The notes beneath the pieces are model-generated. The model saw only the letters and a program-made list of their open reading frames with translations, searched no databases and was not told where the DNA came from. This document shows, in pieces, positions 16,506 through 25,962 of a DNA stretch of 64,000 nt (the first letter of the stretch is position 1; each line of letters opens with the position of its first letter). Made by a program: the position numbers and the translations under genes. The stretch spans positions 1 to 64,000 of the forward strand of contig CAVJHW010000001.1 in assembly GCA_963649395.1 (NCBI GenBank), in the 5' to 3' direction. Origin of the DNA: Scatomonas sp963649395 (GTDB lineage: Bacteria; Bacillota; Clostridia; Lachnospirales; Lachnospiraceae).

Positions 16506-19079
16506 ATGAAATTATCTGAGAGATTATTTGGCACTCACAGTGCCCGTGAGTTAAAGAGAATCAAGCCCTTGGTGGACAAGATAGAATCTCTTCGACCGGA
16601 CATGCAGAAGTTGTCAGATGAGGAGCTGCGGGGCAAGACCAAAGAGTTCCGGGAGAGGCTGGCTGCCGGGGAGACCTTGGACGACCTGCTGCCGGAGGCT
16701 TTTGCGGTGGTGCGGGAGGCGGCTAAGCGTGTCCTGAATATGGAGCATTATCGAGTGCAGCTCATCGGAGGCATTATCCTGCATCAGGGCCGTATCGCTG
16801 AGATGAAGACCGGAGAAGGTAAGACTTTGGTATCCACTCTTCCCGCATATCTGAATGCATTGGCCGGTAAAGGCGTGCATATCGTAACCGTCAATGATTA
16901 TCTGGCCAGCCGTGACGCAGAATGGATGGGCAAGGTACATGAATTCTTGGGTCTGACGGTGGGCGTTGTCCTGAATCCCATGAAGAATGACGAGCGTCGG
17001 GCAGCCTATGCCTGCGATATCACCTATGTTACCAACAATGAGCTGGGCTTCGACTATCTGCGGGACAACATGGTCATTTACAAGGAACAGCTGGTACAGA
17101 GGGATCTGTCCTATGCCATCATCGATGAGGTGGACTCGGTCCTGATCGACGAGGCCAGAACTCCCTTGATTATCTCCGGTCAGAGCGGCAAGTCTACCAA
17201 GCTCTATGAGACCTGCGATATTCTGGCTCAGCAGCTGCAGAAGGGCGAGGCCTCCGGGGAAATGACCAAGATGACCGCCATCATGGGCGAGGAGATCGTG
17301 GAGACGGGAGATTTCATTGTCAATGAAAAGGACAAGGTGGTCACCCTGACGGAGGAAGGGGTCAAGAAGGTTGAGAAGTTCTTCCATATAGAGAACCTCT
17401 CGGATCCGGAGAATCTGGAGATTCAGCACAATATCATCCTGGCTTTGCGGGCCCACAATCTTATGTTCCGGGACCAGGATTATGTGGTGAAGGACGATGA
17501 GGTTCTCATCGTTGACGAATTTACCGGCCGTATTATGCCGGGCCGCCGTTATTCCGACGGCCTCCACCAGGCCATCGAGGCCAAGGAGCATGTGAAGGTC
17601 AGAAGAGAGAGCAAGACTCTGGCTACCATTACCTTCCAGAATTTCTTTAATAAATACGAGAAGACGGCAGGTATGACCGGTACGGCCCTGACGGAGGAGC
17701 AGGAATTCCGGGATATCTACGGAATGGATGTCATTGAGATTCCCACCAATAAGCCGGTCATCCGTGTGGACTATGAGGATGCGGTCTATATGACCAAGAA
17801 GGAGAAGTTCCATGCGGTGGTTCGGGAGATTATTGAGGCTCATGAGGAGAAGCAGCCGGTGCTGGTGGGTACCATCACCATCGAAACCTCGGAATTGCTG
17901 AGCAAGATGCTCAAGAGGGAGGGGATCCCCCACCAGGTATTGAATGCCAAGTTCCATGAGCTGGAGGCGGAGATTGTATCCCATGCCGGAGAGGCAGGTA
18001 CGGTTACCATCGCCACCAATATGGCCGGTCGTGGTACCGATATCAAGCTGGATCAGGAGGCCAAGGCCGCAGGCGGTCTGAAGATCATCGGTACAGAGCG
18101 CCACGAGTCCCGACGGATCGACAATCAGTTAAGAGGCCGTTCCGGCCGTCAGGGAGATCCCGGAGAGTCCCGCTTCTATATTTCCCTGGAGGACGATCTT
18201 ATGCGCCTCTTCGGATCTGAGAAGCTCATGGGTATGTTCCGAGCTATGGGGGTGGCGGAGGATGAGCAGATCGAGCATAAGATGCTTACCTCAGCCATTG
18301 AGAAGGCGCAGAAGAAGATTGAGGGCAATAATTACGGAATCCGGAAGAATCTGCTGGATTACGACAGGGTCAACAATGAGCAGCGTGAGATCATCTATAA
18401 GGAGAGAAGGCGGGTTCTGGATGGAGAAGACATGCGGGATGCCATTTTCAAGATGATCTACGATACAGTGGACGGCACGGTGGATATGTGCATCGGTGAG
18501 GATGCGGACAGCGAGGAATGGGATCTGACAGAATTGAACCGGCTCCTGCTTCCCATTATTCCCCTGAAGCCTTTGACCGGGGAGCAGGTGAAGGGAGTCC
18601 GCAAGGACCAGCTGAAGCAGAAGCTGAAGGAAGATGCCATCAAGCTTTATGAGGAGAAGGAGGCAGAATTCCCCCAGACAGAGCAGATCCGTGAGCTGGA
18701 ACGTGTCATTCTCCTTAAGGTCATTGACCAGAAATGGATGGATCATATCGACGATATGGATCAATTGCGCCAGGGAATCGGCCTGCAGGCCTATGGCCAG
18801 AGGGATCCTAAGGTGGAATATAAGATGACTGCCTATGATATGTTCAATGAGATGACCAATTCCATCCAGCAGGATACCATCCGTCTCCTCTATCATGTAA
18901 GAATTGAGCAGAAGGTGGAGAGGGAGCAGGTAGCCAAGGTAACCGGCACCAACAAGGACGACAGCGGTCCCAAGAAGCCGGTACAAAGGGAGAATAAGAA
19001 GATCTATCCCAATGACCCCTGCCCTTGCGGCAGCGGAAAGAAATACAAGCAATGCTGTGGGCGTAAGCCTATCAAATAA
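16506..19079 (+). CDS. secA: Preprotein translocase ATPase SecA
   Basis: 857 aa motor that pushes unfolded preproteins through SecYEG. Visible: Walker A MKTGEGKTL near residue 102, the DEVDSVLIDEARTPL DEAD motif, preprotein-binding and second ATPase domains (GRGTDIKL, QLRGRSGRQGD), the helical scaffold, and a C-terminal zinc motif CPCGSGKKYKQCCG that binds SecB-like partners or phospholipid. Length is normal for Clostridia. prfB follows after 37 bp; this pairing is common in Firmicutes. Confidence 0.97.
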   Translation: MKLSERLFGTHSARELKRIKPLVDKIESLRPDMQKLSDEELRGKTKEFRERLAAGETLDDLLPEAFAVVREAAKRVLNMEHYRVQLIGGIILHQGRIAEMKTGEGKTLVSTLPAYLNALAGKGVHIVTVNDYLASRDAEWMGKVHEFLGLTVGVVLNPMKNDERRAAYACDITYVTNNELGFDYLRDNMVIYKEQLVQRDLSYAIIDEVDSVLIDEARTPLIISGQSGKSTKLYETCDILAQQLQKGEASGEMTKMTAIMGEEIVETGDFIVNEKDKVVTLTEEGVKKVEKFFHIENLSDPENLEIQHNIILALRAHNLMFRDQDYVVKDDEVLIVDEFTGRIMPGRRYSDGLHQAIEAKEHVKVRRESKTLATITFQNFFNKYEKTAGMTGTALTEEQEFRDIYGMDVIEIPTNKPVIRVDYEDAVYMTKKEKFHAVVREIIEAHEEKQPVLVGTITIETSELLSKMLKREGIPHQVLNAKFHELEAEIVSHAGEAGTVTIATNMAGRGTDIKLDQEAKAAGGLKIIGTERHESRRIDNQLRGRSGRQGDPGESRFYISLEDDLMRLFGSEKLMGMFRAMGVAEDEQIEHKMLTSAIEKAQKKIEGNNYGIRKNLLDYDRVNNEQREIIYKERRRVLDGEDMRDAIFKMIYDTVDGTVDMCIGEDADSEEWDLTELNRLLLPIIPLKPLTGEQVKGVRKDQLKQKLKEDAIKLYEEKEAEFPQTEQIRELERVILLKVIDQKWMDHIDDMDQLRQGIGLQAYGQRDPKVEYKMTAYDMFNEMTNSIQQDTIRLLYHVRIEQKVEREQVAKVTGTNKDDSGPKKPVQRENKKIYPNDPCPCGSGKKYKQCCGRKPIK

Positions 19080-19116
19080 GTGATCCAAATATAAAAATAA
19101 GAAAGTGGGTGAAACT

Positions 19117-20227
19117 GTGGTTGAATTAGATCAGTTCAAAGCTGAATTGAATTCCTACGAGGGACCATTAGTGGAAGTGAGGGATTCACTTTGACCTCGC
19201 GAATAAGGAGCAGAGGATCGAAGAATTAGAGAGGAAGATGGAAGAGCCCGGATTCTGGGATCAGCCGGAGAAGGCACAGGAACAGATGAAGGAGCTGGGA
19301 AGTCTCAAGGAGGATCGGGACACCTATCGTCAGCTTATTTCAGCCAAGGAGGATATGGAGACCCTAATCGAGATGGGCTACGAGGAGAACGATGCCTCCG
19401 TCATTCCGGAGATTCAGGAGATGCTGGATGAATTCAAGGCCAAGTTTGAAAGCATCCGGATCAAGACTCTTCTGTCCGGGGAATATGACCGCTGCAATGC
19501 CATCCTGAAGCTGAATGCAGGAGCCGGTGGGACGGAGGCCATGGATTGGTGCGGCATGCTCTACCGGATGTATACCCGTTGGGCAGAGAAGAAGGGATTT
19601 TCCGTGGAGGAGCTGGATTTCCTGGAGGGAGATGAGGCCGGAGTCAAGTCCGTCACCTTCCAGGTGAACGGAGAGAATGCCTATGGCTATCTCAAGTCTG
19701 AGAAGGGGGTACACCGCCTGGTTCGGATCTCTCCTTTCAATGCCAATGGCAAGCGGCAGACTTCCTTTGTATCCTGCGATGTCATGCCGGATATAGAGGA
19801 CGATATCGACATTGAGATCAAGGATGAGGACATCCGGATCGATACCTATCGGTCCAGCGGTGCCGGGGGTCAGCATATCAACAAGACCTCCTCTGCTATT
19901 CGAATTACCCATTTCCCCACCGGAATTGTGGTAACCTGCCAAAATGAGAGATCCCAGCACATGAACAAGGACAAGGCCATGCAGATGCTGAAGGCCAAGC
20001 TCTACATGCTGGCCCAGGAAGAACAGGCGGCCAAGCTGTCGGGCATTCGAGGCGAGGTCACAGATATCGCCTGGGGCAACCAGATCCGGTCCTATGTCAT
20101 GCAGCCCTATACCATGGTCAAGGATCATCGCACCAACGAGGAGCGAGGCCAGGTAGACGCGGTTATGGACGGGGACATTGATCCCTTCATCAATGCCTAT
20201 CTCAAGTGGATTGCCTTGAAGAAATAA
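19117..20227 (+). CDS. prfB: Peptide chain release factor 2, made by programmed +1 frameshift
   Basis: RF2 (369 aa after frameshifting) releases peptides at UGA and UAA. Frame 0 starts at GTG 19117 and meets an in-frame TGA at 19192-19194 after 25 codons. The slippery CTT TGA C, with the internal Shine-Dalgarno-like AGGG at its normal distance, shifts reading by +1 so that GAC at 19193-19195 is the next codon. The rest runs open to TAA at 20227. Visible in the main part: the SPF recognition tripeptide (RISPFNANG) and the catalytic GGQ (GAGGQHIN). The coding sequence is therefore join(19117..19191,19193..20227). Known: this autoregulation responds to RF2 level. Confidence 0.95.
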
Positions 20228-20237
20228 GAAAAAACAA

Positions 20238-20266
20238 GGGCGGAAGCGAATGCTTCCGCCCTATTT
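20238..20266 (+). terminator. Terminator of secA-prfB
   Basis: Ten-bp GGGCGGAAGC/GCTTCCGCCC hairpin with a GAAT loop, then TATTTCT. Confidence 0.85.
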
Positions 20267-20275
20267 CTGTATGTA

Positions 20276-20540
20276 TTACTCTGCCAGGCTGATGCCAAAG
20301 GTCATGGTTCTGGTGTAGCTTACACCCGGCTCAAGGTTCTGACCCTTTACTCCGATGACGGGCTTCACTATCATCTATGGTGATCAGATATTTAAAATAG
20401 CAATCATTGTCCTGGGGATTAGCCAGGGTGATCTTCCAGCTCGTCTCATTTGCTGCAACCGTCAGTTCGCCGTATCCCGGAATCTTTATCCCTTTGGTTT
20501 CCGGGCCGGAGGTATCCATCAGCATCAGGTAAAATTTTGT
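20276..20540 (-). pseudogene. Frameshifted remnant of a small secreted-protein gene
   Basis: On the minus strand one frame reads IKIPGYGELTVAANETSW...ITLANPQDNDCYFKYLITIDD and then runs into a stop near 20334. A different frame continues the sense as VKPVIGVKGQNLEPGVSYT...ISLAE and stops at 20276. The two halves together look like the C-terminal part of a type of small gram-positive secreted protein with IPGY...NP...NxCYF and a LEPG turn. The N-terminal part upstream of about 20540 dissolves into AT-rich sequence with no good start. I do not know the function of the intact family. Confidence 0.55.
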
Positions 20541-20607
20541 AAAGATTGGGTTAATGATATTTGGCTGCGTCTTTGTAAATATCGTTAGGCTGGGTGTAGA
20601 GGAAGAG

Positions 20608-20700
20608 AATCCGAAAAATTCAAAACAAAAGTCCAGAAAAAGCTCAAACAAAACACTCGAAAAATTCAAAATAAAAGGGCCGAAAAAACAAAAATAAAAT
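20608..20700. repeat. Imperfect direct repeats in AT-rich intergenic DNA
   Basis: CGAAAAATTCAAAACAAAAG near 20614 recurs as CGAAAAATTCAAAATAAAAG near 20659, with a shorter third copy (CGAAAAAACAAAAATAAA) near 20681. The DNA is much more AT-rich than its surroundings and lies just upstream of the next promoter. The stretch 20541-20700 holds no gene I can support. Confidence 0.5.
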
Positions 20701-20728
20701 TGAAGGAGTCCAGATCTTCTGCTATAAT
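20700..20728 (+). promoter_or_regulatory. Promoter of the DUF4143 AAA gene
   Basis: TTGAAG at 20700-20705, 17-bp spacer, TATAAT at 20723-20728 with TGC in front. Confidence 0.65.
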
Positions 20729-20742
20729 GTCAGGGAAGGAGT

Positions 20743-22059
20743 GTGATATGTTTGGATTATGTAAGGAGAATTGCGGATACTGTTATAGATCAGAGAATTC
20801 AGGCATTTAACGCCATAAGTATTGTAGGTCCCAAGGGTTGTGGGAAGACTCGCACAGCGAAGGAACGCTGTAAAACTGTGATAGAATTTCAAGATGAGGA
20901 AAAAAGAGACGGGTATCTGGCGGTAGCGGAAACATCTCCTAAACTATTTCTGAAGAATCCTAAGCCCATTTTATTTGATGAATGGCAGGATGCGCCGAAA
21001 ATATGGGGAACTATTCGAAAGGATTGTGATGATGATCCGGAGAGTGTAGGACAATATTTTTTGACGGGCTCTACCAGCAGGAAGGTCAACACCCCGCATA
21101 CAGGCACGGGAAGGATTACAGAGCTCACCATGCTGCCTATGTCTTTGTGGGAAACCGGGGAGTCCAACGGAAGGGTCTCTCTTCACAGAATTATTGAGGA
21201 AGAGGATTATGATTATGATGGGGCGACTTCAGACCTTTCTTTGGAAGAACTTTTCTTTGCTGCCTGTCGAGGGGGCTGGCCCCGCTGCCTGGCTTTGCGG
21301 CAAGATGAGGCGAAGTTGGAGATTGCCAGAGATTACTATCGCCAGATCTTTCAGAAGGACGTCAGCGCGGTGGATGGTGTCAGGAGAAATCCGGAGTGGG
21401 CGAGAAACCTGCTGTGGTCCTTTGCCAGAAATATGGCCACAACGGCCAAACGAGCTAGTATTTATGCCGATGTAAAGGCTACCCAAAATGTAACAGATGC
21501 CACCCTTGCTTCCTATGTTGAAGTGCTGAAAACTTTGTACGTTTTGCAGGATCTGGATGCTTGGACGCCACAGATCCGATCTAAAACAGCAATACGGTCT
21601 GCCAAAAAACACATTTTTATTGATCCATCCATCGGAATTGCAGCTTTGGGGCTGGGACCGGAGTATTTCTACAACGATCTGGATCTATTCGGACATGTCT
21701 TCGAAAATATGGTTTTGCGAGACTTGCTGGCTTATGCGCAAGCCCATAATGCAAGAGTGCTGCATTATACGGATGATACGGGGCTGGAGGCGGATGCAGT
21801 CTACCAACTGGAAAATGGAACATATGCACTTGTGGAGATTAAGGTGGGAGCAAACAGGATTCCGGAGGCAGAGAAGTCTCTCCTTAGATTCCGAGAGGTG
21901 ATCTGCAGACACAATGAGGCAGCCTTGCAAAACCCGGAACATCCGAGAGCTTGCTACTGGGAACCGTCTGCCTTGATCATTATATGCGCAAACGCACCTA
22001 TGGGTTATACGACAGAAAATGGCGTGAAGGTTGTCCCCGTAGGATGTTTAAGAGATTAG
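20743..22059 (+). CDS. AAA ATPase with C-terminal DUF4143 (PD-(D/E)XK-like) domain
   Basis: 438 aa. N-terminal AAA_14-type P-loop GPKGCGKTRTAKE near residue 29, Walker B PKPILFDEWQDAP near 78, and an arginine-rich STSRKVN stretch. The C-terminal DUF4143 half ends with the nuclease-like pattern EADAVYQL...ALVEIKVG. Known: COG1373-type proteins are multicopy in many gut bacteria and archaea, and their function is not settled. Start is uncertain: GTG 20743 is only about 2 bp from AAGGAG, while TTG 20752 has ideal spacing. It is monocistronic with its own promoter and terminator, next to a degraded gene, suggesting an accessory position. Confidence 0.82.
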   Translation: MICLDYVRRIADTVIDQRIQAFNAISIVGPKGCGKTRTAKERCKTVIEFQDEEKRDGYLAVAETSPKLFLKNPKPILFDEWQDAPKIWGTIRKDCDDDPESVGQYFLTGSTSRKVNTPHTGTGRITELTMLPMSLWETGESNGRVSLHRIIEEEDYDYDGATSDLSLEELFFAACRGGWPRCLALRQDEAKLEIARDYYRQIFQKDVSAVDGVRRNPEWARNLLWSFARNMATTAKRASIYADVKATQNVTDATLASYVEVLKTLYVLQDLDAWTPQIRSKTAIRSAKKHIFIDPSIGIAALGLGPEYFYNDLDLFGHVFENMVLRDLLAYAQAHNARVLHYTDDTGLEADAVYQLENGTYALVEIKVGANRIPEAEKSLLRFREVICRHNEAALQNPEHPRACYWEPSALIIICANAPMGYTTENGVKVVPVGCLRD

Positions 22060-22083
22060 AAGGGTAATATTTTCTATACAGAA

Positions 22084-22127
22084 AAAAGCATCCAGACATT
22101 ATATTGCTGTCTGGATGCTTTTTTTTT
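22084..22127. terminator. Shared terminator between convergent genes
   Basis: A 12-bp AGCATCCAGACA/TGTCTGGATGCT hairpin (22087-22098 with 22108-22119) with A-rich and T-rich flanks on both strands. It serves the DUF4143 gene and the minus-strand ABC operon. Confidence 0.9.
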
Positions 22128-22155
22128 CGTGGACCTGCGCAGGCTGCTATGGACC

Positions 22156-23691
22156 TTATTCACTCAGCACCACGGAATTCACAGATTCCATCAGGTCTAC
22201 CACCTGGCTTCTGGGTACCAGGGCTACGGATTCCCCGTCTACCTGGGCCAGACAGGTTTCACCGTCCTGGCGATAGAAGGTGAGAGTCACGGAGGGGAAG
22301 TCCTCATTGTCCAGATGGACGGTCAGGGAAATCTCCTCCTGGCCTTGTGCCGCATCCTGGGTGAAGGAGGCAGCGGTTATCTCCTGCAGGTTGTCACGCA
22401 GGTCGTTGACAGAGAATTCGGTGCCCTTGTAGGACCATTTCACTTCATTACTGTCTTCTGCGGAGTTAGAATTCTTGGTGGAAGCCTTGCCCGTATCCAC
22501 CGGGGTAAAGGTATAATCCTGACCATCCAGGGTCACATCAATGGAGGTGGCGGTGGTGAAGTCAGCGGTAAAGAGCTTCTGATGACGCAGACTATCATAG
22601 GAGGCATCGGTCAGAGTATCGTAGCTATCCTGTGAGATGGTGTAGATAATCTGAGAATTACCAATTCTTGCGTAGCAGGTAACAGAGGGGAGTTCTGCAT
22701 CCTGGTCATCGCCGGCCTCTTCCACTGCCTTATTGTAAGCAGCCAGTTCCTCCGGGTTCTGGGACAGATGGATGACGAAGGTCTCCTCGGAACCGGATCC
22801 CTTACCGGCGTCAGAGGAGGAAGTGTCAGCTGAGGAGCTTGCTGCCTTGCCTGCGCTGCTCGTGCTTGCAGAGTCTGAGGAATCCTTGCTGTCCTTAGCG
22901 GGGGTATATTCCAGGGTGACGGTCAGGGTGGGATCATCCAATCCGTAGGTCTTCAATTCCTCCTCGGTGGCATTGTAGGTGACATAGTCTCCCAGGGACA
23001 GGTTTTGCAGGTTGGACAGGTAGCTGTCCACGTTGTCGGTATCCAGGGGCTTGTCGTCACTGAAGTACACATCATCCTGGCAGATGGACTTGCCCTCCTC
23101 ATTCCGGGTGATGGTATAATCCTGGCTGCCGGAGAAGGTGATGGTTTTGGCAGTATCCATAGAGGGCAGGCTGTCATCCAAGATCATATCGGCCAGGACG
23201 GCATCGAAGTCTTCCGCCGGGTCGTTTTCTGCCAGATAGGCCTTGCCGTCGCCCATGGAGAAATACCGCTGCTGGTCCATCTTGCTGAAATCCCCCAGTT
23301 GGATGCTAGTTGTCCCATCCGCTGTGGTGATCTCGATGGTATAAGCCGGGTCATCCAGGCCATATTGGCTATAATCCTCCACATCGTCGATAACGAAGGA
23401 GGCGGTGAAGGATTGGAAGATCTCCAGCAAATGGTCAATCTTTTCCGTATCAACCGGAAATGCCTCATCCTCGTCATAGGTCCAGGTATCCTCCCCCTTG
23501 GTGAAGGAGAAGGTGCCATTTTCGTTGGTCCAGGAAAGGGCGGTGACTTCCTCTGTGGGGATCTCCAGGACAACCTCTCCGCTGTTCTTAATCTGCTCCT
23601 TTTTCTCCTCGTGCCGGCTGACGGCGAAGGCGGCGATACAGATGACCACCAGGACGCCCAGCATGATATAGAGATTCTTCTTCTTACGCAT
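22156..23691 (-). CDS. DUF4340-domain membrane-anchored protein
   Basis: 511 aa. One N-terminal membrane segment (NLYIMLGVLVVICIAAFAV) after a KKK start, then a large extracytoplasmic part with DUF4340 repeats (alternating YGLDDP and W-rich strands; for example QYGLDDPAYTIEI and TYGLDDPTLTVTL). A Ser/Ala-rich disordered insert lies about residues 277-310. Known: DUF4340 proteins accompany GldG-type ABC systems; a biochemical role is not established. Its ATG (23691) lies 8 bp inside the end of the upstream gene, so it is the fourth member of a translationally coupled operon. An earlier in-frame start (23760) would add 23 residues before the anchor and is unlikely. Confidence 0.85.
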   Translation of the reverse strand: MRKKKNLYIMLGVLVVICIAAFAVSRHEEKKEQIKNSGEVVLEIPTEEVTALSWTNENGTFSFTKGEDTWTYDEDEAFPVDTEKIDHLLEIFQSFTASFVIDDVEDYSQYGLDDPAYTIEITTADGTTSIQLGDFSKMDQQRYFSMGDGKAYLAENDPAEDFDAVLADMILDDSLPSMDTAKTITFSGSQDYTITRNEEGKSICQDDVYFSDDKPLDTDNVDSYLSNLQNLSLGDYVTYNATEEELKTYGLDDPTLTVTLEYTPAKDSKDSSDSASTSSAGKAASSSADTSSSDAGKGSGSEETFVIHLSQNPEELAAYNKAVEEAGDDQDAELPSVTCYARIGNSQIIYTISQDSYDTLTDASYDSLRHQKLFTADFTTATSIDVTLDGQDYTFTPVDTGKASTKNSNSAEDSNEVKWSYKGTEFSVNDLRDNLQEITAASFTQDAAQGQEEISLTVHLDNEDFPSVTLTFYRQDGETCLAQVDGESVALVPRSQVVDLMESVNSVVLSE

Positions 23692-25099
23692 GGCGTTTTC
23701 TTCTCCTTTCCACCACAGTGATAATTCCATAGACGACAAAGATGGCGGGAACCACACCAATCATCCAGGCCTTCAGGAAGGAGGCATTGGAATCGCTGAT
23801 GGTCAGGTAGTTATAATTAAGGCTCTTGCTGCGGATGGATACCGCATCTCTCTCTCCGATGAGGGAGGACATGGCATTCATGGCAAGGTTCAGATTGGCA
23901 CCGGAGGAATAGGAATTATAGGTCTCATCCAGGAAGGTGCCGGAGGTAAACCAGATCAGCTGGCCCTCATTGCCGGTGCTTGCTGTCACTCCCAGGGCGA
24001 AGGAGCCGTCCCTATCTCCCTCCTCCTTGTCATAAGTGGTGAGGTTGTAGCCTGCTGTCTTGCTGTAGGCCTCTGTTGAGGTCTCTAAAAGGGCTGTAGC
24101 TGAGCTGGAGCTGTCAATGGTCAGACCCTGAGCCAGGGGGAAGATGACATAATAGTTATCCTCGATGAGGGGGTCGGTAATATCGCTGGATTGAATCTCC
24201 GGCAGGAGGATATAGGGATATCCGAAGGCATATTTGGTGCTGTCTCCTTCAATGACAAAGCCTTCTGCAGCGGAGACGCCATAATTCTCCAGAACACTGT
24301 AGAGGTTGGTAAGACTCCCATTCTTCGTCGGACCTGCCATTACCAGCAATTTACCCCCATTTTCCAGGTAATCCTTCAGGATAGAGGCTTCCTCTTCGGA
24401 AATATCGCTGGCGGGGGAGAAGATCATGAGACAATCGGCATCCTCCGGCACTTGGTCGGCGCTGACCAGGGACAGGGTTTCCAGTTCCATATTTTCCTTC
24501 TCGATCTGATTGGAGAATTCATCGGGAAGGTCGGCTTCCCCGTGGCCCTCCAGAGTATAGACCTTGGGCAGCTCTTCGGAAATGACATAGTTGATGGCTG
24601 AGGTCAGGCAGCCTTCTCCGTCGAAGGAATAAGAATAGGAATAGGTATTATAATCCACATCCTGCAGATAGATCTTATCATAGCTGATATAACGGCTCTT
24701 GTCGCCACACTCCACAATGAGACTGTTGTTGGGGACATCTTCGTCGGTATATTGGGCAGTGAAGGTGGGATAGACATCCGGATTCTTCTTCACTACCGAA
24801 ATATGGCTGGACAGGCTTTCGTACTTGCTCAGCAGATTCTCAATCACCGAATTCTCCTGATCTGCCTGGACCACCCAATAGATGGTGACATCTTGATCCA
24901 GGGCATTGACCACGGCCTTGGTGGAGCTTGTGATGGAATAGAGGCGGGTGGCACTGATGTCCTGCTTCATCAGGGAAGAGGGGAGAGCCCCTGCTAAGAC
25001 ATTGATTGCAATGAGGATGGCCAATACGATGGCTGTGGCTGCCAGGGAATAGGCGCCTCCCTTCGATGCAATGCGGCTGCTGATCTTTGTCTTTTTCAT
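23684..25099 (-). CDS. GldG-like auxiliary protein of an ABC transporter
   Basis: 471 aa. N-terminal membrane segment (about 15-37), a long extracytoplasmic ABC_transp_aux/GldG-type domain (VTIYWVVQAD, SLIVECGDKSRYI, LEGHGEADLPDEF, GGKLLVMAGPTKNGSL), and a C-terminal membrane segment near residue 445 followed by RRRKR. Known: in Bacteroidetes GldF-GldG form an ABC module linked to gliding; clostridial relatives do not glide and the cargo is unknown. It overlaps the permease by one base (TGATG-like junction) and the DUF4340 gene by 8 bp. Confidence 0.85.
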   Translation of the reverse strand: MKKTKISSRIASKGGAYSLAATAIVLAILIAINVLAGALPSSLMKQDISATRLYSITSSTKAVVNALDQDVTIYWVVQADQENSVIENLLSKYESLSSHISVVKKNPDVYPTFTAQYTDEDVPNNSLIVECGDKSRYISYDKIYLQDVDYNTYSYSYSFDGEGCLTSAINYVISEELPKVYTLEGHGEADLPDEFSNQIEKENMELETLSLVSADQVPEDADCLMIFSPASDISEEEASILKDYLENGGKLLVMAGPTKNGSLTNLYSVLENYGVSAAEGFVIEGDSTKYAFGYPYILLPEIQSSDITDPLIEDNYYVIFPLAQGLTIDSSSSATALLETSTEAYSKTAGYNLTTYDKEEGDRDGSFALGVTASTGNEGQLIWFTSGTFLDETYNSYSSGANLNLAMNAMSSLIGERDAVSIRSKSLNYNYLTISDSNASFLKAWMIGVVPAIFVVYGIITVVERRRKRHA

Positions 25100-25962
25100 C
25101 AGTTGTACCTCCGTTTCTCAAGTGACTGCACAGTTAAAAACAGGCCAAAGGCAATGACGGAAGCATAGAAAATGATGGCTCCTATGTCAAAGACCCCATT
25201 TACGAAGGTGGTAAAGCGGCTGAAGAGGGACAGTTTCTTCATCAAATCCGGCAGCAGGTCGGAGAAGGTGTCACCGACCACAAAGCGGGCCACAATCGTC
25301 GCAAGGATAAGGACACCGGCGACTCCGTAGCCGATGATGGCATTCTTGGTCAGGGCCTTGACGATCAGACCGATGATAACCGAGAAGACGAAGAAGGCAA
25401 GCATGGTTCCCATGACGGTGGCAGAGATCTGCTCCGCCAGCTTGACGCTGTAATAGTTAAATAGAAATAATACAATTGCAATACCAGCCGCAAATCCTTG
25501 ATTGTCGGTGATGGAGGAAATGAACATGCCCAGGGAAATGAGGGCGATCCCCATCACAAAGAAAGCTACCAGGGAGCCGTAGGATCCCGGCAGATAAACT
25601 TCCCCGTAGCGGGAGAAGATCAAGGGGTAGAAGGCAATGATGATCATCGGCAGGAAGAAGGTTCCTACCAGGGACAGGAACTTGCCCATGACAATCTGCC
25701 AGGTGGTCAGAGGCAGAGAATAGAGCAGCTGATCGGTCTTCTGCCTGCGCTCCTCGGCAAAGGACCGCATGGTCAGGATGGGAATGAAGAAGACCAGACC
25801 GATGCTGACAAAATTCAGCACATATTCAAAGTTGGCCACGGAGGCCTGGATATTGTAGAACATGGCGCCGATGCCTACAAAGCACAGAAGCGCCGCACAA
25901 AACAGATAGACTGTCAGGGAGTGGAAGATACTCCCTAATTCATGCTTCAGTACCGCTTTCAT
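25099..25962 (-). CDS. ABC-2 type permease, GldF-like
   Basis: 287 aa with six predicted membrane helices. The first is preceded by KHELGSIFHS, typical of ABC-2/GldF permeases, and the MRSFAEERRQKTDQLLYSLPL cytoplasmic loop is the characteristic coupling segment of the family. It overlaps the ATPase gene by 4 bp (ATGA), indicating coupled synthesis of the transporter. Confidence 0.88.
   Translation of the reverse strand: MKAVLKHELGSIFHSLTVYLFCAALLCFVGIGAMFYNIQASVANFEYVLNFVSIGLVFFIPILTMRSFAEERRQKTDQLLYSLPLTTWQIVMGKFLSLVGTFFLPMIIIAFYPLIFSRYGEVYLPGSYGSLVAFFVMGIALISLGMFISSITDNQGFAAGIAIVLFLFNYYSVKLAEQISATVMGTMLAFFVFSVIIGLIVKALTKNAIIGYGVAGVLILATIVARFVVGDTFSDLLPDLMKKLSLFSRFTTFVNGVFDIGAIIFYASVIAFGLFLTVQSLEKRRYN

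Noticed and set aside
16614..18104. 496-residue minus-strand open frame
   Set aside because: Exact shadow of secA; no start signal and no known motif.
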